From NCBI GenBank assembly GCA_037131955.1, contig JBAXQC010000043.1, forward strand, positions 1 through 25,398: a stretch of 25,398 nucleotides of DNA, in the 5' to 3' direction. The notes under the pieces are model-generated. The model did no database searches and was not told where the DNA came from. It was given only the letters and a program-made list of their open reading frames with translations. Below are positions 7,606 to 14,768 of the stretch, piece after piece. The first letter of the stretch is position 1, and each line of letters starts with the position of its first letter. The DNA comes from CAIMMJ01 sp037131955 (lineage in GTDB: Bacteria; Bacteroidota; Bacteroidia; UBA4408). Both the position numbers and the translations under genes were made by a program.

Positions 7606-8484
7606 ATGGCCAATTTAAAAGAGATACGTAACAGAATAACATCGGTAAGTTCTACCCAGCAAATTACCAAAGCCATGAAAATGGTTTCGGCGGCAAAATT
7701 GCGTAGAGCACAAGATGCTATTGTTCAAATGCGACCTTACGCCAACAAACTAAAAGATCTTTTAGAAAATTTAAGTTCTTCTTTAGAAAGCAGCGAAGGC
7801 ATTTATTCTGAAACCAGAGAAGTAAAAAATGTGTTGTTAATTCCTATTACCTCTAACAGAGGATTGTGTGGAGCCTTTAACAACAACGTAATAAAAAAAG
7901 CATCTTACTTAGCTACACAAGAATATGCCAACGCCAAGGTGAGTATGTTGTGTATTGGAAAAAAATCGGACGAGTTTTTTAAACGAACTGAATACCATAT
8001 TATTGGTTCCGATTTGCCTAGGCATTTAAATGAATTGTTTGACAATTTAACGTTTGATCAGGTTGCACCAGTTGCTCAATTGGTGATGAATGCATTTGCA
8101 AACAAGCAATTTGATAAAGTAATTATTATTTACAATCAGTTTAAAAATGCGGCTGTGCAAATACTGCAAGAAGAACAGTTTCTTCCTGTTCAAAAACCAG
8201 AAAGCACTTCAAGTTCTTCTAAGGTAGAATATTTGTTTGAGCCAAGCAAAGAGTATATTGTAACGGAATTGATTCCTAAATCGCTTAAAATACAACTTTA
8301 CAAAGCATTGTTAGACAGCCATGCTTCGGAGCACGGAGCTAGAATGACAGCCATGCACAAAGCCACAGACAATGCTGGTGCTTTGATAAAAGACTTAAAA
8401 CTTACCTACAACAAAGCACGTCAGGCAAGTATTACCAACGAAATTTTAGAGATTGTAGGTGGTGCAGAAGCTTTGAAAGGATAA
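7606..8484 (+). CDS. atpG: F1Fo ATP synthase subunit gamma
   Basis: A 292-residue central stalk subunit that turns inside the alpha3beta3 ring. Both long terminal helices are recognisable: IRNRITSVSSTQQITKAMKM (7-26) at the N-terminus, and NKARQASITNEILEIVGGAE (about 269-288) at the C-terminus, which is the family signature. It is the last gene of the operon, 22 nt after atpA, and a strong hairpin terminator follows within 55 nt. Confidence 0.97.
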   Translation: MANLKEIRNRITSVSSTQQITKAMKMVSAAKLRRAQDAIVQMRPYANKLKDLLENLSSSLESSEGIYSETREVKNVLLIPITSNRGLCGAFNNNVIKKASYLATQEYANAKVSMLCIGKKSDEFFKRTEYHIIGSDLPRHLNELFDNLTFDQVAPVAQLVMNAFANKQFDKVIIIYNQFKNAAVQILQEEQFLPVQKPESTSSSSKVEYLFEPSKEYIVTELIPKSLKIQLYKALLDSHASEHGARMTAMHKATDNAGALIKDLKLTYNKARQASITNEILEIVGGAEALKG

Positions 8485-8512
8485 TCTGAAATTTTTTTCT
8501 ACGAACATTAGG

Positions 8513-8537
8513 CCCTCGAAACTTTCGAGGGTTTTTT
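8513..8537 (+). terminator. Rho-independent terminator of the ATP synthase operon
   Basis: CCCTCGAAA (8513-8521) and TTTCGAGGG (8523-8531) form a stem that ends in a tight loop around C8522; the innermost pairs must open to make the turn. Six T residues follow directly (8532-8537). The site lies 29 nt after the atpG stop codon. Confidence 0.9.
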
Positions 8538-8650
8538 GTTTGATAGTGAGTTGTAGTTAATGGTGCTTCAAGTGGTTTTTAAATACACACTTTTTGAAGA
8601 TTGCCGTGTATTGTGTTTCACTGTTTAATGTTTTTTCATTTCTCTTTATT

Positions 8651-9001
8651 CTAATCCTCATTGGGTTCATTCACCACATTTATATCGTTAATGGGTATTT
8701 GTATTCCTGTTTTTTTAATTACTTCAATAAAAGGGTTGGTTTCTTCGGTGTCGGCAGTGTTGTAGGGGTGTAATTCAATGTTTGGGTGTTTTACCAACAA
8801 CAGTTTTAGTGTATCATAATCTAAGTGCATAGCTCCTGTTAATTTTTTATCCCATATAGCTAAATCAATATCAGAATATTCATGTATATTACCTTTTACC
8901 ATTGAGCCAAACATATAAACTTGATTAGGATAATAGCCCAAACTTTTTAAATCATTAATAAAATTGTTTGCAAGGGTTAGTGCAATATCTCTAGTAAGCA
9001 T
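8651..9001 (-). CDS. MNT-type nucleotidyltransferase (antitoxin-like)
   Basis: A 116-residue minimal nucleotidyltransferase of the pol-beta superfamily. The motif FGSMVKGNIHEYSDIDLAIW (31-50) gives the GS pair and the metal-binding Asp44 and Asp46. A third acid could be Glu76 in NIELHPY, in the place usually held by Asp or Glu. Its first 25 nt overlap the end of the upstream HEPN gene, so the two are translationally coupled. HEPN/MNT pairs are often toxin-antitoxin modules in which the MNT protein blocks or modifies the HEPN partner, sometimes by adding AMP. That role is inferred here; a housekeeping nucleotide transfer role cannot be excluded. Confidence in the family is high. Confidence 0.88.
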   Translation of the reverse strand: MLTRDIALTLANNFINDLKSLGYYPNQVYMFGSMVKGNIHEYSDIDLAIWDKKLTGAMHLDYDTLKLLLVKHPNIELHPYNTADTEETNPFIEVIKKTGIQIPINDINVVNEPNED

Positions 9002-9375
9002 GTTTTTATTTTTGTTAGGTTTTCTATTTTTGAATCTAAAAATTGTTTGTTAATTGCAAGATACATTTTAGTTCGATATTCAGTATAACGTCCCTCTAAA
9101 TTCCAAGAATTTATTGAAGAAAACTCTGCTAAAATATCTGTTTCTAAATTTAAATTGGCGCCATTGTGTAAGGTTATTAAATTATGTATTCTTGGAGGGA
9201 AATTGCTTTCATTGTTTTTGACCCAAATGCCTTTCAATAGTTTTTCTATGCTCAAATGAAAACAAAAAGCAGCCATAGAATTATGATTGCTATTCATCAA
9301 AACTAATGCTGATTCCCATGAATCTTCGGAACCAGTTACCCAATATTCTATGTGTTCTTGTTTTGTCAATTGCAA
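8977..9375 (-). CDS. HEPN domain protein (toxin-like partner of MNT)
   Basis: A 132-residue all-helical protein. Family marks are the HIEYWVTGSEDSWESALVLM helix (8-27), FCFHLSIEKLLKGIW (about 37-51), PPRIHNLITL (60-69) and GRYTEYRTKMY (about 94-104), in the place of the 'RYP' region of HEPN proteins. I do not see the RX4HXY motif of the best-known HEPN RNase toxins, so nuclease activity is uncertain. The start is TTG at 9375, because no ATG lies in the first 25 codons and the preserved N-terminal helix needs this start. A TAGATTTG -7 element lies about 12 nt upstream. It overlaps the MNT gene by 25 nt. Confidence 0.8.
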   Translation of the reverse strand: MQLTKQEHIEYWVTGSEDSWESALVLMNSNHNSMAAFCFHLSIEKLLKGIWVKNNESNFPPRIHNLITLHNGANLNLETDILAEFSSINSWNLEGRYTEYRTKMYLAINKQFLDSKIENLTKIKTCLLEILH

Positions 9376-9386
9376 ACTTGTTTATA

Positions 9387-9394
9387 CAAATCTA
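9387..9394 (-). promoter_or_regulatory. Candidate -7 element of the HEPN/MNT operon
   Basis: On the minus strand the site reads TAGATTTG, matching TAnnTTTG. It is only about 12 nt from the TTG start, so the mRNA leader would be very short. No clear -33 TTTG is present. Confidence 0.35.
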
Positions 9395-9589
9395 AAAACA
9401 AAATCTTTTGTTGAGTAATATTTGAAATAGTTATTTAAAAAATTCACCTTGTTTGCAGCTTATTCTTTTACCATTTTTAAAATTAGCTATGTAATGAACT
9501 GTGTTTTTAAGAGTAAAAAGCTACTACTTTATAAATAATTTAAGAATTTCCTTTTTGTTTTATCTTCAAATTGGAGCTCTTACGCTTTA

Positions 9590-10837
9590 TTACAATTCCA
9601 ACAATATCTGATCAGGATCCTTGCCACCAAACAGCATTTTATGTGGATTTTCTAACATCTCTTTCACTTTCACCAAAAAGCCTACAGATTCTCTTCCGTC
9701 TATAATTCTGTGGTCGTAGCTAAGTGCCACATACATTATTGGTCTTATTTCTACTTTGCCATTTATGGCCATTGGTCTTTCTACCACATTGTGCATTCCT
9801 AAAATTGCACTTTGTGGCGGATTTATAATTGGTGTACTCATCATGCTTCCAAAAACGCCTCCGTTGGTAATGGTAAAGGTGCCACCGCTCATGTCTTCCA
9901 AGGTAATTTTATTGTCGCGGGCTTTTACTGCTAAATTTTTAATTTCTTGTTCTATTTGTGCCAAGCTAAGTTCTTGAGCATTTCTAACCACCGGAACTAC
10001 CAAACCCTTTGGGGCGCTAACTGCAATTCCTATGTCGGCATATTTGTGGTAAACAATTTCTTCGCCATCAATCATTGCATTCACCGCCGGAAACAACTGA
10101 AGTGCTTCGGTAACCGCCTTTGTAAAAAAGCTCATAAAACCTACGCCAACATTGTGCTTTTCGAAAAACTTGTCTTTGTATTTTTTCCTAATTTCCATTA
10201 TTGCACTCATGTCTACTTCATTAAAAGTAGTGAGCATGGCCGTTTCATTTTTAACAGACACCAAGCGTTGAGAAAGCTTTTTTCTAAGCGGCGTCATTTT
10301 TTGTCTGTCGGTTTCTCTGCTGCTAGAAAAAGAATTTGCAGATTTTGCAGGGGCCACAAAACCATTGGCCAATAGGTTTTGCACATCACTTTTTGTTATT
10401 CGTCCATCCTTACCCGTTGCACTTACCTGTGAGGCCGAAACATTGTTTTCGTCCATTATTTTTTTAGCGGCTGGCGAGGGAGTTCCCGCTGCATAGCTTG
10501 TAGTATTGCTAGCTTCAACTTTCACAGGCTTTTCTTCTGCCTTTTTTTCTTCTGCTTTTGGTTTTGGCTCTTCTGCCTTTTCTGCGGCGGCAGGTTTTGC
10601 AGCAGCGGTATCTATAGTACAAATTACAGAACCAACTGTTACCGTATCTCCTTCGGCAGCCAATGCCTTAAATGCACCTGCTTCGTCGGCATTAACAGTT
10701 AATGTTGCCTTGTCTGAATCAATTTCGCACAACTCATCGTCCTTTTCTACGTAATCTCCATCTTTTTTTAACCAACGGGCTATTACTACTTCCGAAATAG
10801 ATTCTCCAGGACTCGGTACTTTTTGCTCAACTATCAT
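9590..10837 (-). CDS. odhB: Dihydrolipoyllysine succinyltransferase, E2 of 2-oxoglutarate dehydrogenase
   Basis: A 415-residue TCA-cycle enzyme that moves the succinyl group from E1 to CoA. The domains in order are: an N-terminal lipoyl domain (1-77) with the lipoylated Lys43 in EIDSDKATL; an Ala/Pro/Glu/Lys-rich flexible linker (about 78-112); an E3/E1-binding domain (about 118-157) with PSPAAKKIM; and a C-terminal catalytic domain with LSYDHRIIDGRESVGFL (372-388), including His376 and Asp380. It has a single lipoyl domain and the N-terminus VPSPGESISEVVIA, both typical of OdhB/SucB rather than pyruvate E2. The E1 gene odhA, often the direct upstream neighbour, is absent: upstream lies a 424-nt gap and then a divergent sigma factor gene. 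Confidence 0.96.
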   Translation of the reverse strand: MIVEQKVPSPGESISEVVIARWLKKDGDYVEKDDELCEIDSDKATLTVNADEAGAFKALAAEGDTVTVGSVICTIDTAAAKPAAAEKAEEPKPKAEEKKAEEKPVKVEASNTTSYAAGTPSPAAKKIMDENNVSASQVSATGKDGRITKSDVQNLLANGFVAPAKSANSFSSSRETDRQKMTPLRKKLSQRLVSVKNETAMLTTFNEVDMSAIMEIRKKYKDKFFEKHNVGVGFMSFFTKAVTEALQLFPAVNAMIDGEEIVYHKYADIGIAVSAPKGLVVPVVRNAQELSLAQIEQEIKNLAVKARDNKITLEDMSGGTFTITNGGVFGSMMSTPIINPPQSAILGMHNVVERPMAINGKVEIRPIMYVALSYDHRIIDGRESVGFLVKVKEMLENPHKMLFGGKDPDQILLEL

Positions 10838-10868
10838 AATTAAGATTTTTCTAAACTTCTTTACGTAG

Positions 10869-10876
10869 CAAAAATA
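10869..10876 (-). promoter_or_regulatory. Candidate -7 element of odhB
   Basis: The minus strand reads TATTTTTG (TAnnTTTG), about 30 nt before the odhB ATG. The nearest TTTG upstream of it, at 10885-10888, is too close (8 nt) to be a normal -33 box. Confidence 0.35.
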
Positions 10877-11199
10877 TATAAAAACAAATAGAAATTAATC
10901 TTAGAAGGAATTAAATTAATACAAACAAACTCAGAATTTACAATTATTTATGGTAAAAATGGTGCTTAACAGCAATACCTTATTTCTAAAACAAAATTTA
11001 CAGTGCTATTTTTCAATTATTTAAGCATACCAAACAAAAAGCTTCGAGGGGTTCAAGCGTAGCTTTAGTCTAAATACATGAATTAGTTCTTTGAATTTTA
11101 ACACTTACAATTGCACAAAAAATAGATGGAACATTATTGTAAAAAATATCGTTTAAGTGCTCTTGCGTTGTATTAAAATAAATGAAGGAGAGATTGAGG

Positions 11200-11207
11200 T
11201 ATATTTG
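11200..11207 (+). promoter_or_regulatory. Candidate -7 element upstream of the ECF sigma operon
   Basis: TATATTTG matches TAnnTTTG and lies 54 nt before the TTG start at 11262. A TTG at 11168-11170 is too far away (29 nt) for a standard -33 box. If the operon is driven by its own ECF factor, the real promoter may be of another type and not recognisable by eye. Confidence 0.35.
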
Positions 11208-11261
11208 CTAATAAAAATAATGCTTGCAACACCTATTTAACAAGAAATAGAAGAAAGAACC

Positions 11262-11786
11262 TTGGAAGAAAAGTTTAAACAGATAGTTGCAAAAAACAAA
11301 AACAAGGTTTTTAATACTGCATTTGGCTTTATGAAAAATAGAGAAGATGCAGAAGACATTTCGCAAGAGGTTTTTATTAGTGTTTGGAACAATTTAGAGA
11401 AGTTTAGAGAAGAGTCAGAAGTTTCTACATGGCTGTATAGAATTACAGTAAACAAATGTTTAGACTTGATAAAGAAAAGAGAAAGGCAAAATAAATGGGG
11501 AAAATTAGTTTCATTTTTTGGGACAAAAAATGAAGAGTCAAAACATCTTGCTCATCATTATCATCCGGGAATTGTTACAGAAGAAAAAGAAATGGCAAAA
11601 AATTTATATGCCTGCATAGACAAATTACCAGAGAAGCAAAAAATTGTAATTGTGCTTACCAAAATGGAGAAATTAAACTACAAAGAAGTGGCGCTAATTT
11701 TAGAAACTACAGAAAAAGCTGTTGAATCGTTGGTAGCAAGAGCAAAAGAGAATTTAAGAAAACATTTAAATAAACTATACAACTAA
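11262..11786 (+). CDS. ECF-type RNA polymerase sigma factor (RpoE-like)
   Basis: A 174-residue sigma-70 family factor with only regions 2 and 4. Region 2 covers about 10-75 and includes REDAEDISQEVFISVWNNLE (27-46) and STWLYRITVNKCLDLIKKRE (55-74). Region 4 covers about 112-170, with LPEKQKIVIVLTKMEKLNYK and the helix-turn-helix VALILETTEKAVESLVARAK (143-162). The start is TTG at 11262; an in-frame TAA at 11238 and the lack of an ATG leave no better choice. It opens a nine-gene run, and a small membrane protein gene follows 4 nt after its stop. It probably directs RNA polymerase to this operon and perhaps other sites in response to an envelope signal; that is inferred from the family and the context. 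Confidence 0.93.
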   Translation: MEEKFKQIVAKNKNKVFNTAFGFMKNREDAEDISQEVFISVWNNLEKFREESEVSTWLYRITVNKCLDLIKKRERQNKWGKLVSFFGTKNEESKHLAHHYHPGIVTEEKEMAKNLYACIDKLPEKQKIVIVLTKMEKLNYKEVALILETTEKAVESLVARAKENLRKHLNKLYN

Positions 11787-11790
11787 TAGT

Positions 11791-12087
11791 ATGAAAACCC
11801 GAACAGGAACAGATAAAGCACTGAGGCTGCTGGATGGTTTGGAAAAACTGGAAGCAAGTCCTTTTTTTGATTCAAAAATGGAATACATCATTTCGTCGTA
11901 TCACAAAAAACAAAACTACAAAGCAGGCTACAAAATGGCATTTGTTTCCCTTTCCATTTTAATAATCGTAAATCTAATTTCGTTCATCAACATCAAAAGA
12001 AAAAATTCTAACCCACAAACAACAATAGAAACACCTTTTTTTGAAAACTCAAACAATCCGTCTAAAAACAACCAAGAACTCTATTAA
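11791..12087 (+). CDS. Small single-TM protein, possible anti-sigma factor
   Basis: A 98-residue protein I do not recognise by sequence. Residues 1-46 are charged and probably cytoplasmic (KALRLLDGLEKLEASPFFDS). One hydrophobic helix spans about 47-67 (LSILIIVNLISF), followed by a short, Asn- and Pro-rich tail (68-98). The gene starts 4 nt after the ECF sigma gene. Position, size and topology fit a minimal membrane-bound anti-sigma factor that would hold the sigma factor with its N-terminal part. No HXXXCXXC zinc anti-sigma motif is present. The tail is too short for a sensing domain of the usual kind. Confidence 0.6.
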   Translation: MKTRTGTDKALRLLDGLEKLEASPFFDSKMEYIISSYHKKQNYKAGYKMAFVSLSILIIVNLISFINIKRKNSNPQTTIETPFFENSNNPSKNNQELY

Positions 12088-12105
12088 TTTCTCACTATAC
12101 AAGCC

Positions 12106-12348
12106 ATGAAAAAAAACATTGCACTAAGTGATACCGGATTTTTATTTAACCCATCAACCGGCGACTCATACTCTACTAACCCTATTGGATTAGACATTAT
12201 TAGAGAACTAAAAGAAGGGAGTTCTCCAAAGGAAGTTTTAAAGTTTATTATGGAAAAATATGAAGTAGAAGAATCGAGGATAGAAAAAGACCTTGGCGAT
12301 TTTATTGATATGCTAAAAAGTTTTCAATTAATGGACAACAATGGTTAA
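12106..12348 (+). CDS. PqqD-like peptide-binding chaperone
   Basis: An 80-residue protein matching the PqqD family pattern: SDTGFLFNPSTGDSYSTNPI (8-27), then GLDIIRELKEG, a helix with EEVLKF-like spacing and VEESRIEKDLGDFIDMLKSF (54-73). PqqD-like proteins bind the leader part of a peptide and deliver it to a modifying enzyme, usually a radical SAM protein. Here no radical SAM gene is near; the next gene, overlapping by 8 nt, encodes an ATP-grasp ligase, so that is the likely partner. No precursor peptide gene fits between the genes of the operon. Family assignment is good, substrate unknown. Confidence 0.8.
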   Translation: MKKNIALSDTGFLFNPSTGDSYSTNPIGLDIIRELKEGSSPKEVLKFIMEKYEVEESRIEKDLGDFIDMLKSFQLMDNNG

Positions 12349-13393
12349 GAGAAAAAAAATAACCGTAGGTGTAACAGGCCTAAATAATATTGATAGTCCA
12401 GGGCCCGGAATTCCTGTAATTCGCTCTCTTAAAGAAAGTAAAATTTACGAGGTTAGAATTATTGGTTTATCCTATGAATCTCTAGAACCTGGCTTATACA
12501 TGCACGAGCTGGTAGATTATTCTTACCAAATTCCTTTGCCCGGAGCCGGCGTAGAGAGTTTAATGCAGCGCTTAGCTTACATTAACTCAGTAGAAAAGCT
12601 AGACGTTATAATTCCAAATTTTGATGCAGAATTGCACAACTTTATAAAAGCTGAAAAGCAAATTTTTGATGCTTTTGGAATAAAAATGTTTCTTCCCACA
12701 TTAGAACAATTTGATGCAAGGCAAAAATCTGTATTGTATAATTTTGGAAAAGAAAATGGAATAAAAGTTCCATTTAGCAAAATGATTTTTAGTGCCGCAG
12801 AAATTTCTAAACTTCAGCACGAATTTACTTACCCAATGGTTGTAAAAGGTAAATTTTACGATGCAAGTATTGCTTATACATCTGACCAAGTTACAAGCTA
12901 TTTTCATAAAATTTCGGCGAAATGGGGTTTGCCTGTAATTATTCAGCAGTTTGTTTCGGGACAAGAAGTTAACGTTACTGCCATTGGCGATGGAAACGGC
13001 AATTGCATAGGCGCTGTGCCAATGAGGAAGTTGTATATTACAGACAAAGGGAAGGCTTGGGCAGGAGTAGCTACAGATGATTCCGAACTTATTGCTAGTG
13101 CAAAAAAGGTAATTAAAGCATTAAAATGGAAAGGCGGAAACGAATTAGAGTTTATTCGTAACAACGATGGAGAGTACTTTTTGCTGGAGATAAATCCAAG
13201 GTTTCCGGCCTGGGTATATTTGGCAACTGGCTGTGGTCAAAATCATCCCGAAGCACTTGTATCATTGGCCTTGGGCGACAAAGTAAAACCATTTAATGAA
13301 TACATTCCGGGCAAAATGTTTGTACGATATTCTTACGACATGATTGTGGATTTAAAAGAATACGAAAAAATTTCAACAATAGGCGAACTATAA
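12341..13393 (+). CDS. ATP-grasp ligase (carbamoyl-phosphate-synthase-like)
   Basis: A 350-residue cytoplasmic ATP-grasp protein. The N-terminal part (ITVGVTGLNN, 7-16, with a Gly/Pro-rich turn SPGPGIP) resembles the pre-ATP-grasp Rossmann-like domain of CPSase-like ligases. The ATP-grasp core has PMVVKGKFYDAS (165-176, Lys169), IIQQFVSGQEV (200-210, the adenine-contact region) and the metal-binding acids at ELEF (268-271) and EINPRFPAW (283-291). All key positions look intact. Such enzymes form an amide or related bond through an acyl-phosphate. It overlaps the PqqD-like gene by 8 nt and precedes the decarboxylase gene by 16 nt, which suggests one pathway. The actual substrates cannot be read from the sequence. 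Confidence 0.88.
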   Translation: MVKRKKITVGVTGLNNIDSPGPGIPVIRSLKESKIYEVRIIGLSYESLEPGLYMHELVDYSYQIPLPGAGVESLMQRLAYINSVEKLDVIIPNFDAELHNFIKAEKQIFDAFGIKMFLPTLEQFDARQKSVLYNFGKENGIKVPFSKMIFSAAEISKLQHEFTYPMVVKGKFYDASIAYTSDQVTSYFHKISAKWGLPVIIQQFVSGQEVNVTAIGDGNGNCIGAVPMRKLYITDKGKAWAGVATDDSELIASAKKVIKALKWKGGNELEFIRNNDGEYFLLEINPRFPAWVYLATGCGQNHPEALVSLALGDKVKPFNEYIPGKMFVRYSYDMIVDLKEYEKISTIGEL

Positions 13394-13409
13394 CATCTTA
13401 AAGAAAGAT

Positions 13410-14768
13410 ATGTCAAAAATAATTTATGAAAGACCAGTAATTACAAAATTAAATACTGGAATCTCCAACAAATTTGGAACAAGAACAGAATATACACCCG
13501 TTACAGATATTGATGGCGTTTCTGTAAAATCAATTATAAGAGAACATGGTTCACCCTGTTTTGTAATTTCGGAAAAGCAGTTAAGAAAAAACATTAGAGC
13601 AGCACAAAGAGCTTTTAAAACAAGGTATCCAAAGGTTCAGTTTGCTTGGTCATACAAAACAAATTACATCAATGCGGTGTGCAATGTTTTTCATCAAGAA
13701 GGCATTTGGGCCGAAGTGGTTTCGGGATTTGAGTACCAAAAAGCCATTCAAAACGGAGTACCCGGTAACAAAATACTATTTAATGGACCTGATAAAACTA
13801 CGCAGGAATTAAAAACAGCAATGGAAAATAATTCTGTTATCCACTTAGATCACTTTGACGAATTGTTTGAGGTATCGGCAATGGCAGAAGAAAGAAAACA
13901 AAAAACAAGAGTAGCCATTCGTGTTAATATGGACACAGGTGTTTATCCTATGTGGGATAGGTTTGGATTTAATTACGAAAACGGACAAGCTTGGAATTGT
14001 ATAAACAAAGTAATGGCAAACGAATGGTTAGATTTAACCGGTTTGCATTGTCACATTGGAACGTACATGCTTGCCGTTAGTGCTTATTCTGTTGCTGCAT
14101 CAAAGCTTTGCGACTTAGCGGTAAACATTAAATCGCAATGGAACAAAACTATAGAGTATTTAGATATGGGTGGTGGGTTTGCATCTGCCAACAGTTTAAA
14201 AGGTTCTTATTTGCAAGGAGCAGATATTATTCCAACCATCGACGAATATGCAGAAGCTATAACAAGTGTAATTTTAAATTATGGTTTTAAACAAAATGAA
14301 TTGCCTCTTTTAATTTTAGAAACAGGAAGAGCAATGGTTGACGATGCTGGATATTTGCTTGGTTCGGTATTGGCAACAAAAAGGCTAAGCGATGGAAGAC
14401 GTGCCACCATCATGGACTTTGGAGTAAATATATTGTTTACAGCATTTTGGTACAATCATAAAATATCTCCGGCACAAGAATTCTCTCATCACACAGAAGA
14501 CATGGTTTTATATGGACCTTTGTGTATGAATATTGATGTTGTAAGAGAAAGCATAACTTTGCCATTGCTTTCTAAAGGAGATAACGTAGTTGTTCATAGA
14601 GTAGGAGCATATAACATGACTCAATGGATGCAGTTTATTCAGATGAGACCAAGAGTAGTTATGATAGACGAAAAAGGAGAAGTTCATATTATTAGAGAAA
14701 GAGAAACCATTCATACATTAGAACAATTAGAATCTATGCCAAAACATTTATCATCGTTTCAACTTTGA
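13410..14768 (+). CDS. Fold-III PLP-dependent decarboxylase (DAP/ornithine/arginine decarboxylase group 2)
   Basis: A 452-residue enzyme with an alanine-racemase-like barrel. WSYKTNYINAV (80-90) supplies the PLP-binding Lys83. AEVVSGFEYQKAI (101-113), GLHCHIGTYM (211-220), LDMGGGFASA (251-260, phosphate loop) and ETGRAMVDDAGYLL (304-317) follow in the order known for DapDC-like enzymes. The second domain has YGPLCMNIDVV (368-378), with Cys372 and Asp376 matching the C-x3-D active-site pair, and VGAYNMTQWMQF (398-409). An extra N-terminal stretch of about 40 residues precedes the barrel. It is more likely a specialised member of the operon than the lysine biosynthetic lysA. Its substrate (a basic or diamino acid) is inferred from the family only. 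Confidence 0.9.
   Translation: MSKIIYERPVITKLNTGISNKFGTRTEYTPVTDIDGVSVKSIIREHGSPCFVISEKQLRKNIRAAQRAFKTRYPKVQFAWSYKTNYINAVCNVFHQEGIWAEVVSGFEYQKAIQNGVPGNKILFNGPDKTTQELKTAMENNSVIHLDHFDELFEVSAMAEERKQKTRVAIRVNMDTGVYPMWDRFGFNYENGQAWNCINKVMANEWLDLTGLHCHIGTYMLAVSAYSVAASKLCDLAVNIKSQWNKTIEYLDMGGGFASANSLKGSYLQGADIIPTIDEYAEAITSVILNYGFKQNELPLLILETGRAMVDDAGYLLGSVLATKRLSDGRRATIMDFGVNILFTAFWYNHKISPAQEFSHHTEDMVLYGPLCMNIDVVRESITLPLLSKGDNVVVHRVGAYNMTQWMQFIQMRPRVVMIDEKGEVHIIRERETIHTLEQLESMPKHLSSFQL

Larger units (their letters stand above)
10838..11261. other. 424-nt intergenic region between divergent odhB and the ECF sigma operon
   Basis: This AT-rich gap carries candidate promoters facing both ways: TATTTTTG on the minus strand at 10869-10876 for odhB and TATATTTG on the plus strand at 11200-11207 for the sigma factor operon. 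I find no RNA gene and no convincing protein gene. A 24-codon ATG frame exists at 10950-11024 but has nothing to support it. A weak inverted repeat (AAAGCT...AGCTTT) lies near 11039-11067. Confidence 0.6.

Noticed and set aside
8582..8612. AATACAC...GTGTATT inverted repeat between atpG and the MNT gene.
   Set aside because: A 7-bp AT-rich stem with a long loop and no T-tract on the minus strand. Too weak to call a terminator.
10950..11024. A 24-codon ATG frame (MVKMVLNSNTLF...) upstream of the ECF operon that could be a precursor peptide.
   Set aside because: No ribosome site, no core/leader pattern, AT-rich random composition and a 240-nt gap to the operon. A frame this short is expected by chance.
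11039..11067. Inverted repeat AAAGCT...AGCTTT that might be a terminator or operator.
   Set aside because: Only 6 bp with a 17-nt loop, no T-tract, and it lies between divergent genes where no terminator is needed.
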